Position numbers and translations under genes: made by a program. From positions 2,976,001 through 3,040,000 of the forward strand of contig CAUJLY010000006.1 in NCBI GenBank assembly GCA_963281155.1: a stretch of DNA of 64,000 nt, in the 5' to 3' direction. This DNA is from Rhabditophanes sp. KR3021 (lineage: Eukaryota > Nematoda > Chromadorea > Rhabditida > Alloionematidae). The notes under the pieces are model-generated. The model was not told where the DNA came from and ran no database searches. It worked only from the letters and a program-made list of their open reading frames with translations. This document shows positions 50,731-62,200 of this stretch, in pieces (positions within the stretch are counted from its first letter, which is position 1; each line of letters begins with the position of its first letter).

Positions 50731-51401
50731 ATGGGGAATTCATTTACATCCCTATTATTTAAGAATACGGATCATCGGGTTGTTATACTTGGTCTTGATA
50801 ATGCTGGGAAGACGACAATTTTATATAGAATAAAGCTACATCAAATTGTTTTGCCTCAACCGACAGTTGGCTTTAATTGCGAAAAAGTAAGTATTTTTAG
50901 ATGTTTTTTACTTATTATCTTATTATTTAGTGTCGTGTAGAGAATGGAATTGCTAAAGGCCATCATTTTTCATTGTGGGATATTGGCGGCCATCATAGGC
51001 TAAGACCATTATGGAAAACATATATCAAATCAACAACTGCGGTAATCTATGTTATTGATACTAGTTGCAAGACGCGACTCGATGAATCCAAAGATGAACT
51101 TGAAATTTTGATTAATTCAAGTGGCCTTCCTATTTCAGTTCCTATTTTAATCCTTGCAAATAAACAAGACTTGCCTAGTTCAATGAAATCCGATAATGTA
51201 AGTAAACTACACCAACTCTTTGATATTCCATTTTAGGTTCTTGAGGAAATGAATGTAAACTTTAATAAAAGAATAGTAGAATGGGTAGATGTATGTGCCT
51301 TAACCGGAGAGGGCTTAGAAGATATATTCGGAAAGCTACTGACTATGATAAATGCATCAAAAGTATTACTTTCACCGGGCAAATCAATTAGAAAATCATA
51401 A
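50731..51401 (+). CDS. ARF-like small GTPase (ARL4-related)
   Basis: Three exons: 50731-50886, 50931-51197 and 51237-51401, 195 aa. It starts MGN, giving an N-myristoylation Gly2. G-boxes: P-loop GLDNAGKTT, switch I Thr in PTVGFN, G3 WDIGGHH, G4 NKQD and a G5-like CALTG. Residues between switch regions (EKCRVENGIAKGHHFSLWDI) resemble ARL4, with an extended interswitch. The Gln that follows WDxGG in ARF, ARL1 and ARL4 proteins is His here (GGHHRLRPLW). The C-terminus ends with basic residues (GKSIRKS) but lacks the long polybasic tail of vertebrate ARL4. It is predicted to be membrane-associated; the exact subfamily is uncertain. Confidence 0.85.
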
Positions 51402-52592
51402 ATAATCTTTTTATTTATTTTTAATATGCATGTATTGCTAAATTATTAAATATTGAGTTTTCCTTTTGTGGATATAAATATGTTTTTATACTTGACATGA
51501 CTTTTGAGTGAAACATTGGAACATCGTTTGGATATTTGCATTGCTGTACTTAAACTTGTCTTAATGGTCCACAAAAGAATATACTTATTTCCAAATGATC
51601 AACACGAGACTCATGGTTGATCAGGATCAAAGCGTACCATTACAAGCATTGAATATTTAAAATTGGCATGATTTTTGAGTATATAATCAGTGTTTTTGAT
51701 CTATCGTTATCATTGTAAACTTTACGATCATTTTTATACCTATTTTTTATTGCTTATTACAACTTAAAGGAGTCATTTTGTTGAGTGGGCATATGAGTTG
51801 CTAACATTATTATTACAAGAAAGTTGATATTTTTGATGATTAATAGGTTGATTTAATACAATTATTTTTTCATTAAATTGATTTATGAATCATATTTAGA
51901 TCATTATTTCATCAAATGCATTTGAGTTAGCAGCACCTCTAGTCAAGAGTATACATACAATACGACGAATTTTATTGTCCAAATTTATGTACATAGCATA
52001 TATTGTACTAGTCACATTATATTACTCACAATTTTTTCTAATACTACCTGTTTATATCGTTCAAACATGCAAGAAATTTGTGACAAAAAATTAAGAACGA
52101 TTCTTATCTTAACATTGCTAGAGACTTACCCTAGACTTATGTGAAAGTACTTATTAGAGGAAATGAATTTATTTTATAGGCCGCGTCGTCTTTAAAACCC
52201 ATCTTTTTTCATCATTCCCAGCATTATACTATTATATTCAATGATTGGTATAAGCAACTTAATTTAACATTTCAAAAGATTTATTATGCCTTTAAACTAT
52301 CAATGATTAGTAATTTAAATCAAAGTATCAATGTATTTTATATTGCTTAAATTAGTTTACTATTCTTTTACATATATTAGCCTTTTTTTCTTCTTTTTGA
52401 TATATATTTATATATTTTATCCAATGATAACATTATGTACACATAATGATCTGTCAATATATGCTTCTTCACACATTTTTCTTTTACATTGATAATGCAT
52501 GCACTCTATAAACATTCGTCGTATTCACAAATTAATTCAATCAATTCTAACTAAAGATTATACATTCTTAAACTTCTTTCAGACTTGACAGG
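51402..52592. other. Intergenic, nothing recognised
   Basis: AT-rich spacer without coding signal. A CTTCTTTCAG acceptor ends at 52582, 10 nt before the cysteine-string protein ATG. Confidence 0.5.
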
Positions 52593-53192
52593 ATGACCAG
52601 TGTCAATGCTCCACACGTCGAAGGGTAAGTTTAAATTCATCACCACAACTGACTTTACTTTGATTTTAGACAAAAAGTAAACTTATATGAGGTATTACAA
52701 GTCACAAAACAAGCCACTCCGGAAGAAATTAAAAAATCGTATCGCAAATTAGCTCTTCGTTTCCATCCAGACAAAAACAATGGAGGAACAACTGAAAGCA
52801 ACCAAAAGGTAAATCAAATAAATTTTGGAATTTACATTACAAATGTTCATTCTTTATAGTTTCAACAATTGAGTTACGCTAACTCAATTTTATCAGATGA
52901 ATATATGCGCAATATTTATGATCTTTATGGTGAACAAGGTCTAGAATTTTCTAAACGCTTCGGAGAACACAAATTGCCAAAAATCTTCTTCAAGAAATGG
53001 ATACGTGTGCTTTTCAACGTAGTATTTTTCCTCAGTTGCTGTTGTGGAGGGTGCTTTTGCTGCTGTTTTTGCGGAGGACTGTGTTGCTGTAACTGTTGTT
53101 GCAACGGATGTTGTGGAAAATACGCTCAGAAGAAAGATGACGAAGATTATAGCAGAGCTCGAGCCGAGGAAGGCCCAACGAATGCCGATTAA
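52593..53192 (+). CDS. DNAJC5: Cysteine-string protein (DNAJC5 family co-chaperone)
   Basis: Three exons: 52593-52624, 52670-52808 and 52860-53192, 167 aa. A J domain spans residues about 14-82 ([36 protein letters not shown], with the HPD motif that stimulates Hsc70). A linker follows, then a cysteine string of 16 Cys within about 27 residues ([20 protein letters not shown] and on). These are palmitoylated in the family and anchor the protein to synaptic and secretory vesicles. The tail is charged and ends in PTNAD. It is shorter than vertebrate CSP (about 198 aa) but has every domain. Known role: keeping SNAP-25 and other presynaptic clients folded. Confidence 0.95.
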
Positions 53193-53654
53193 GAATTTAT
53201 ATTGTATTTTTGAATCAAACTTTAATTCATTTAATTTTTTACTAACTTTCATATTTTACTGTAAATATTAAAGTATTATGAAACGTAACAAAGTATATCA
53301 TTTTTCTTCAATAACAAACAAACACTTTCATAAATGACGTTCTAGACTTCTTTAATAAATTATCAGACATTAATTACTAAAGAATATGATTCTTCTCCAA
53401 ATATGACAAATTTATTATATTTCTAAATTCATCAGAATGGGTAAATGCTCCAATAGCTTTTGCGATATTTTGTAAACAATTTAAATAAAATTACAAATTT
53501 ATACAGCCATATAGACGTGCTATTTATTATAAGAAAAGTTGAAAAGTCGGTAAAAAATAGAGTATTCTATATTTTCAAAAAAATGACTTAGAAATTGATA
53601 AAATATGTGTGCATATAAAATTTTCAATTCAAGGATGTATTAAATGTTATTCTT
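53193..53654. other. Short convergent spacer
   Basis: AT-rich 3' spacer between the DNAJC5-like (+) and RD3-like (-) genes. Nothing recognised. Confidence 0.5.
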
Positions 53655-54742
53655 TTAAACTAAAGAAATCGTTTCCTTATTTGATGGGGTCTTGTTGTTT
53701 CTAGATGTGTTAGCAGCATTTATGGACAAGTTTTCAACACTCAGGATTGAAATATCCGTATTTTTGTTTGAATTGTTCTCATCTTCAAGTTCAAAAGTCT
53801 TGTTAAAGTAGCCTTCGCTGTTTGATTCTTTGGAAATAAGCTATAATTGTTTTAAAAGTAAGTGATAGTCATTATAATACTTTTTGAAGAACATGCATTA
53901 TTTTGAATTCTAATTATTAATTTTAATGTGTTAAAAACATATTTCAAATAGTTTTCCAGGAATTGCTTTAGTCTATTAATAATATCAAAAAAAGCTATTA
54001 ATAATTAAAGCGAAAAACATATAACTATACTTATTAGAAAATGAAAAGCTGTCAAAAATTAAGCAAATTTTACATTTTATCACCAATTAGTACCGACCTC
54101 TGTCATTCGATATGAATCATCTCCCAAGCTTCTAGGCTTGTCAATTTGGAGGCGATTTGCTATGACTTCAGATATCGTAAGATTAAAAAATGATATTATG
54201 TCATTACGACATTTCGCTGATTTGCATTTTCCTTTCCATAACTTGGAGAGAATATTCCATTCGTTTGGATGAATTTTTAGACATTGTGCCTCAATATCAG
54301 AAATTTCCTACAAAAAATTTATTTTTAAATTGTATGCTCTTAATATTGTTATTTTTAATTTATGCATATTTATGGTCTAAGAACTATTAGCGAAACATTT
54401 TTAATTTTGGTCGGGTGCTGGAATATTTTAAGTGTGTATAATTTAATAGAGACGTGCATTCGTAATTACCTGAATACTTAACGTTTTTCGTTCTTTGAAT
54501 TTGGTATCAATAAGCCAACTATAGTTTGCCATCACTTCTTGTTTGTCCTCACCGCTTTGATTTGCTAATTTGCGTGTGTCTTCCTCCTCATTAAAGTCCA
54601 TTATTTTTTTGACTTCGCCTTCTATTTCATCTACCATTAAACTTGACATCATCACAGTCGGATCAGGACTGTCGAAAACATAAGCTCTCGCAGAGGTCGG
54701 TGGGTTATACCCATATGCGATTTTATGAAGCCAATTTAGCAT
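53655..54742 (-). CDS. RD3: RD3-family protein (retinal degeneration 3-like)
   Basis: Three exons on the minus strand: 54742-54470, 54307-54098 and 53840-53655, all phase 0, 222 aa. The family pattern is clear against vertebrate RD3: an N-terminal 'M-x-x-W-L' start (MLNWLHKI), the LMVDEIEGEVKKI helix (RD3: LMMELTGQMREAE), NYSWLID (RD3: DYSWL), LSIQEISDIEAQCLKIHP (RD3: LSPIERLQLEDVCVKIHP), then the helix ending LTISEVIANRL. The C-terminal exon is polar and low in complexity (Asn/Ser/Lys). In vertebrates RD3 binds and inhibits retinal membrane guanylate cyclases and aids their trafficking; that role here is inference. An acceptor (AAAGTTTTAG) ends 9 nt before the ATG. Middle and last exons lack long ATG-initiated frames, so simple ORF finding would miss them. 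Confidence 0.82.
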
Positions 54743-57051
54743 ATTTTTTTGCTAAAACTTTTTAAGGATATTAATTACCGTGTTTACTAAAAAGTATAAT
54801 TTTTTGAATTGTAAAGTAAATCCAAGCGTGGTAAATAACAATATTAAATTTTTTGCCGCAAATTTGATTAGCCAAGCAAACGATTTTGTTAAGAAAATAG
54901 AGCATAAAACATCAATATTAGCGCTTTTGGAGAATATATAGATGACACCTATATAGATAACCACTTCTACACATTTGATGAAAGATACGCTAAAAACTTT
55001 TTTAAAATGATAAGCTGTCATGGCAACGTACAATTAATCTTATCCTTATTCTTGCTATTAAAATGATTGTGTTAGATGTGTTATTCATCAGTTCCGATAT
55101 AAGAAGATTATTAACTGGTGGGCAAATGCAAAAAACAACATTTTTTATTAAAGCAAAAATTGATACAAAGTTGATTTAAAAGCTATAAGATTGGATGCTT
55201 TGAGTTAGTATTTGGGTATTTGAGTTTTGGAAATTGTTTTGCTTTAAATGAAGACTACACATATTATTTATACATTAAAAAGATAACAAATATTGTATAT
55301 TGTTTAGAACTTAATATGAAATAGTAAATGGCAAATAACATATTATTTCATTAATTGTTAATTTGGCAGTTAGTTCTGAAAATGCACTCGAATGTTCATC
55401 ACTGTTTAATTGAAATGTTTTTAAAAACCATTAAATTTTGAACTATAAAAAATTGGCAAAGAGATTTATTATTACATTAATTATTACCAAAATCTACATG
55501 GTAATTAAAATCTGTTTAATTTAAAATTCTTTCAAACGTAAATCAAAGTATTTATTACAATTTTGTTACAAATCTCGTTCGTGATGTCAAAAAAGACTCT
55601 TGACGTTGGCACATCTATAAGAATGAATTACGATTCATTTTAATTATTACATTTTGTAATAATATATTACGGCAAATCATTCATTTACTTAAAAAGTAAC
55701 ATTATTCTTTTTACAAGAAGGAACATTGCTTCTTTACCAAAGAAGAAACATTATTTTTTATTAAAAAGGGTTTTTCAGATTTTTGAATGATAATTATGAT
55801 TAGCTGATAACAAATTAAGTATTTTGAATTTGCTCATTAAATTAATATGTACGAAACACCCTAAAAAAGTCTGCGAAGTGTACGTATCAAAACAAATTTA
55901 CATTTTAGATTGGGTGAAACTTCCTCTTTTTAATAATATTAAAATTATGTATTATCATCCTTTTCAAATTACAGAATCAAATTATTTGTTTTCTATTATA
56001 CCACTAGTCTGTTTATATTAGTTATATTTAAATGATGTATGTGAGTAACGTATTGAAAACTTATACTTAGGTTTAATGGATATTTAATTTGAAAAAAAGA
56101 TATGTAAGAGTGTGGTTAGGACTAATGAAATCAACACCCAGCAGTTACGTACGAGGAAATATATTTGAAAATATATTGCATCATAGGCATTTGTATTGGC
56201 CAAATGTAATAATCAAATTAGCAACATTGATTCTGTCATAATTTCATAAACCTAAATTTATATTTAGCTAAGTGTCAGATTTAGATATTTCCTTTAGCTT
56301 TGATGACAAAATTAAGTTACATATATTTTTGCGTATGAGTCAAGAATATTTCACCAGGAAGCCTATGTAGTTCTTAATTATTACCGTATTGAATATATTT
56401 TTAAATGCCAATTGCACAAATATTGTCCTATAAAGGCATTTAATGACATCTTTAAAAGATGTACAATAAAATTAAGTTTCTTCTCTGCATCCTTTAGGTT
56501 TTCCATTTTGTCTTAGTACAGTGTTTAGACATAAATGCGGACATAATTACATTTATGATGATTTATCTCATTTTGTCATATCAATAAAAAAGACTCGCGA
56601 ATCTTTAAGAAAAGAAAGTTGTTCTTTAAAGTTAGTAAGGCGAAACCATGTTTGCGCAATGGTGCTTCGAAACTATTCGTAACATCATCAAATAAGGTGA
56701 ATTAATGGTGTGAATTAAAAAAGTCTTTTATTATGGCACTTCATTTTAAATAGTACAAGATATTTGCATTTAATTATGATGTGTCTGATTGTCTTTTTGG
56801 GTAAATTGTTAAATTATTTCTTGTAGTTATTAACACTTTTACATTCGAATCCCATCTGGCTAAAAATAAATGCTTTTATTATTATCATAAATCCATTATT
56901 TATCTAATCCTAATTTAAACGCATATATTATTCTAAATGTCTAAACTGAAAAAATCTCACATTACCTTTCAATAATTTCAGGACAAAAAACAAGGAACGC
57001 TTTCGTATATATTTATTTATCATTAGTTGGAATCTATATTTTGAAACAAAA
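54743..57051. other. Intergenic, nothing convincing
   Basis: Spacer between divergent RD3-like and GPCR genes. A hydrophobic frame at 54752-55033 (-) ends just before the RD3 ATG. Only 27 nt separate its last plausible donor from the RD3 acceptor, too short for an intron, and its composition matches AT background. The frame at 55824-56021 (+) is likewise unsupported. Confidence 0.4.
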
Positions 57052-58509
57052 ATGAATGATTTTACCATAGATGGTAATTCAAATGATACTTTCCTTGATT
57101 CGTTGAATGTGACACTAAACGATACCGAAGGCGTCAATGTACTGCGTCTGAGTTATGAAGCAAAGGTAGGGTAATTTTGTTTAAAAACGAATAACCAAAT
57201 CAACCTATTTTTAGACTCTTGCAATTTTTCTCTATAGTATGCTGAGCGTCGTGGCTTTTGCAGGAAATTTAATAATCGTCATCGTAATTTTGTACTTTCC
57301 AAGACTTCGAACGGGTACAAACATCCTAATTTTAAATCTTGCCGTCTCAGATCTTCTCATTAGTCTCGTTTGTATGCCCCTCAGTTATTGGCATGTTATT
57401 ATTTTTGATGATCAGCGTTGGATTTTCGGAAATTTCTTTTGCAAGTTCTTCTCGTACTTACAGGCTGTTGTTGTTTTTTCAAATTCGTGGACTCTTGTTG
57501 TGATAAGGTAATTATCATTGTTTATTCAGACACATAATCAACCTAATTATTATAGTTTTGATAGATGCTTGGCAATTATGTTTGTAATGTCAAGATGGAA
57601 TAGGCTCAACAAAAGAAGAGCTATGATAGTTTCTGCTGTTATTTGGTTAATCTCATTGCTGGTTGCTTCTCCTTTATATTTGGTACACGGGGTAAGAATC
57701 ATTAGTATACGCCATAATTAATATGTATATTTTAGACCTTAAAAATTGATAACAAAGATTTCTCATGCAATGAAGATTTCTCACGACTTGATTTTTTGGG
57801 TATAAATGGTAGTGGCAGAGATATTTTACATATTTATTCGTTGTTGATATTTTTGTTGCAATATATCATTCCTTTATTAGTGATAATTTGCACTTATACA
57901 ACAATTGGGGTAAAAATGTGGTATAGTGTAGTTCCGGGAGCTCAATCAATTTCGAGGTGTACCAGGAGGTCACGATCGTTACTTCAGGAACGACATGAAT
58001 CCGTCAAAAAGGTAAATATTTATTACCATTTCAAAGAGACACATATTTTTAGCTTATCCCAATGGTTTTGATTGTAAGCGCACTTTATGCCGGATGTTGG
58101 CTTCCCCAAAATTTGTTAATGAACATCCTGGTTAATGTGGATCCAAGCATTCTTACACATCCCTACATTTTATATATTTGGTAAGTTAAAATAAACGTAT
58201 CATTTGTTTTTAACTAATTTCAGGTGGATTGCACACACCATCGCAATGTTCCATTCTGTCGTAAATCCCTTTATTTATTACCTCCAAAACAAAAGAATGC
58301 GCGAAGGATTCAGATATGTGCTACGTTATTTGCCATGCGTTCATTTTAACGAATTTAAGCTACTAATGCCCCCAAACCAACAACGAACGTGCTGTTCTCA
58401 AACTGGGAAAGTTGTAAGTATGGTTTCTTATATGCAACAACCAACCGCAAAGCGATCAACAATATCTGTTGCTAGCATCCGAAAAAGCAAATTATCTAGT
58501 CAATGTTAA
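57052..58509 (+). CDS. Rhodopsin-family neuropeptide receptor (NPY/RYamide type)
   Basis: Six exons: 57052-57165, 57215-57507, 57556-57691, 57736-58011, 58053-58180 and 58224-58509, 410 aa. The N-terminus has three N-glycosylation sequons (NDT, NVT, NDT). Seven helices carry class A marks: GN in TM1, LAVSDLL in TM2, the Trp-Cys pair before TM3 (RWIFGNFFCK), FDRC in place of DRY, W in TM4, CWLPQN at the end of TM6, and NPFIYY in TM7, with CC in the tail as a possible palmitoylation site. The TM2 and loop 1 sequence (SDLLISLVCMPLSYW) and the TM6 motif point to invertebrate NPF/NPY, RYamide/luqin or SIFamide-like receptors. The ligand cannot be fixed. Signalling through a heterotrimeric G protein is assumed from the family. 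Confidence 0.9.
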
Positions 58510-59299
58510 TAATATATATAAGTATACTGATTTAAGTTGAATGTACTTATAAACCTCTTGTGACACGATTATCTTATCCATATGTTTATCCAAATTATCG
58601 CATCACATGTGAGTATATCCGAAAACAACAATAAAAGTTTATTCAAAAATGTTTATCCTTCAAATTAGCTTCATCAAGACGACAAGAAAAGTTCTAATTA
58701 TTAGTAATTATACGAACAAACAAAACTAAAAAGATAATCTGAAATGAAAAACATTTCCACGTCATAAGCAAGTTAAAAAACGCAATAAAGTTTATAATTG
58801 TATAGGATTTTATTATTTGATAAGTTCATACTTTTTTAATGATATACTTTACATAAAAACATAGTCGATTCATTTATTTGGATTGGGGTTGTTACAAATG
58901 TTCTTAAATGAATCGGCAATACTTGATATAAAACTGAAGCCAAAAGTCACGTAGACATATTTAGTTACAATATTTCTACAAGTAGTTGACTTTTTAAATG
59001 TTACTGGAATGATTAACATTGGTAATGTACAATTAATTTTACAAAATAATATTATTTTGTCTTTTTCGTGATGATGAGTTATTTTTCCTATTTGAGAGGG
59101 GTATGTTTTGTTAGAAATAGGAAATGCTTTAAACAAAATACTGGTTCCTTATGTAATAATTGGGCAAAATATCTACAAATATGTCAGGGCATTTTGACCA
59201 AAATATTGTTAATAATGAAAATAATAAGAATTGCGATGAAGTAAAAGAATGTGAATATTCGAGAGATCACTGGTAAAAATATAAATACACTGCAACTAA
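58510..59299. other. Convergent spacer, nothing recognised
   Basis: 3' flank between the receptor (+) and the calmodulin-like gene (-). The 88-codon frame at 58870-59136 (-) shows no domain and has an AT-driven composition. Confidence 0.5.
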
Positions 59300-62200
59300 T
59301 TACTTGGATTTGCCGTTTTTCAATGGTGGATTGCTGGCTTCCGGATCTGCAAACGGATCATTCTTGTTATTTCCTTCTTCTACGATTGGAGCTATCATTT
59401 GCACGAATTCTTCATAGTTAATTTGCTCATCTCCATCTTTATCAACTTCCTTGATTATTTGATCGACTTCTTCTTCGCTAAATTTTTCCCCCATTGTGGT
59501 CATGAAGTGTTTGAATTCTTGAGCAGTTATATAGCCGTTTCCATCTTTATCAAATACTCTAAAATCATTTATTATAAATTTGATTAAATTGTACTTACTT
59601 AAAGGCAAGTCGGATCAACTCTTGATCAGTTTCCTTATTCATTTCTTTCATCATTTTACAAAACTCCATAAAATCAATCTTTCCATTTCCATCCGTATCA
59701 TACTCATTCACCATATGTTGCAATTCTTCTTCAGTCGGATTTAAGCCCAACGTTCTCATAGCCTCCCCCAATTCTTTGCTATTCATAGTTCCATTTCCAT
59801 CTTTATCAAACATCTACAAAAATGATACATTAATAACTCAAACGATACGTACCTTAAACGCCTGCGCAAACTCTTGTAACTCATCTGATGTGAATTCTTC
59901 TTCCCCATTCGAAGACGATGTAACTTGACGATGCATCTTACTATCGGTATTATCAAGTGCTTTCAAACCAGTATTACTTCCTGGAAAACAAAAAATATTA
60001 TACATAGAAATGTTACGGTGCAAATAAAATAAGTAGTTGAAATTTTGAAGTATGTGATTGAAAATTTAAATATTAAATTATTAAAACTTGGCAAAAATGG
60101 ATTTGCAAAAAAGGGAGTAAATACTTACCTGACAAATAATTGTCACTATCCGAAAACTGTGATTGGTCGGGCTCGGATTTAAAAGTTCCTATTGAATAAA
60201 CACAAACTCCCTTTGCTAACACAGGTTCTAATATTTCTTTTTGTTTGCTAAACCCGTTTAATTGGGAATTTAAAGCTCTGAAATTTGATTTAGATTAATT
60301 GTTTAATATTGTAATAGCAGTAAAATGAATTATGTTTAAATATTAAATGTATGTATGGAAGTAAAAGATAAAGTTGAGGAAATAAAAAAGGTTTCAGGCA
60401 AAAAAGGATGTTTCAAAATTTTTGTAATTGACGTAAATTATAAAAAGATGTCATAAAAGTGGCAGCTTTAAATCAAAAAGATGTACACATTTTAATGAAG
60501 TTATGCTTATGAAGCCTAAAGATTAAGATTAACTTTTTGATCTTTTCTTAAGTTGACTTACAAGTGTAACATAAATATTACCAAGGATTATGATAAATTC
60601 AGTATATACACCACAAAAACAACCATTATTTTGTAAAATAAACACCGCATTAGCAAATGTGAAAAACGACTTTTATAAATATATAAATTTTCATTATTTA
60701 AATTGAAAAGATATATTGGTTGAATAACTAATTAGATATGCATGAATACATTCTCAAAGCTAATATGCCACCACCATATCTAAACACTTTTCAGACAAAA
60801 CTAATAAAAAATTGTTTAAGGGTCAAAGTTTCATTTCTTAGAAATAATGGAAAATGGAATTGGTAAAAGTATAAAATGTTTATGATATCTATTATCGTGG
60901 AATAATAATTGAAACATTATATGCAAACACTTTTAAAAGAATATGACAAAAATAATTAAACTCAAATGAAATTAGTATTCAGAAGAGAATCCATAAAGTG
61001 ATTTCTTTTATCGCATATTATATGATAAAATGGATGCCTTCATGAAATAAATTAAAGTGCTACATTCGAATAAAATATATGGGGAAGTAGCAATAATTAT
61101 ATTCTTCGAGATGGTCCTTTAAATATGTGTGCAGTATTCATCATCAATCAACAAAAAAATTAGGAATGCCTCAGTCAATTTAAAATTTTAATTTTTACCC
61201 TTTTAGTTGAATGATGCGTTTAAATACTGATTTTATATCTTAAATATATGTTGCAGTGTAATGCTAAAGAATGAAAAATATTAAAAATCTCTGTATAAGT
61301 GACATGTTTTTTGACGTTTATAACTTGATCAATATGTATTGAAATCACATATATAAAATGTTATCTGATTACTATATGTGCTACACAGATAATAAAATTC
61401 AGCTATTATATTAAAAAGTTGAAAAATATAAATCAAGGGAAATGTAAGTTAATCGTTTCAATTTTTTGTAGTCAACAAAAAGGAACATAAAGCAACGCGT
61501 TTAAAAAAATTATAGTTTTGGACAAGTTGACTTATGCTATGGACAGTGGGAAAATTCTTTTATGTGATGTGCCGTCTCCATCAACGAGAAATCGGCCACT
61601 ACGTTATAGGTTTGTTTTGAGATATATGTTGATTATTTTATCCTGCCATCAATGTTAAAATCACTAAGAAGAGAATAAATGTGTAAGTACTAAGGGTGTA
61701 TGTCAAAAAGTTAAGACGATTTGCCGGAATGTGTTGTGGTACTAATATAATATATCCTAGCTAATGATGATACAAAGGACATAATAATTTTATTTTATTA
61801 CCAATAATTTTATTAATTTATACATAAATGAACATTAATCTTTCTTCGAAAACATATTTAGTAATTAATTCATCCTTTCTGTAGCTACAAAATAATCACA
61901 AGCCTACTTAAAAGAGATAATATTTGTGCTCTGTAGAAGATAAAGCTTACATTTAGTTGATAGAATAAAGGCTTATCAAAAATTTTGAAGATAAATTCTC
62001 ACAAAGCTCATTCTTATTTAGTTGAAAATATTTTTTGGATTATAGACCAAGTATTGTATCATCAACAAAAGTACAAGCCTCGCAATATTTTGTCAAATTT
62101 TTAGAAAAATAACTATTTAGGTGATTCATCTCAAAATTTCCCTATCCAAGTTCTAAAGAAATATTTATTCCAAAAAATCATATAAGCCTTTCGGTAATAA

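Noticed and set aside
54752..55033. Hydrophobic 93-codon frame upstream of the RD3-like start (minus)
   Set aside because: Composition matches AT background; joining it to RD3 would need a 27-nt intron, shorter than any other in the window.
56835..56860. TTCGAATCCC resembling a T loop
   Set aside because: Flanking bases do not pair as a T stem and no cloverleaf can be drawn.
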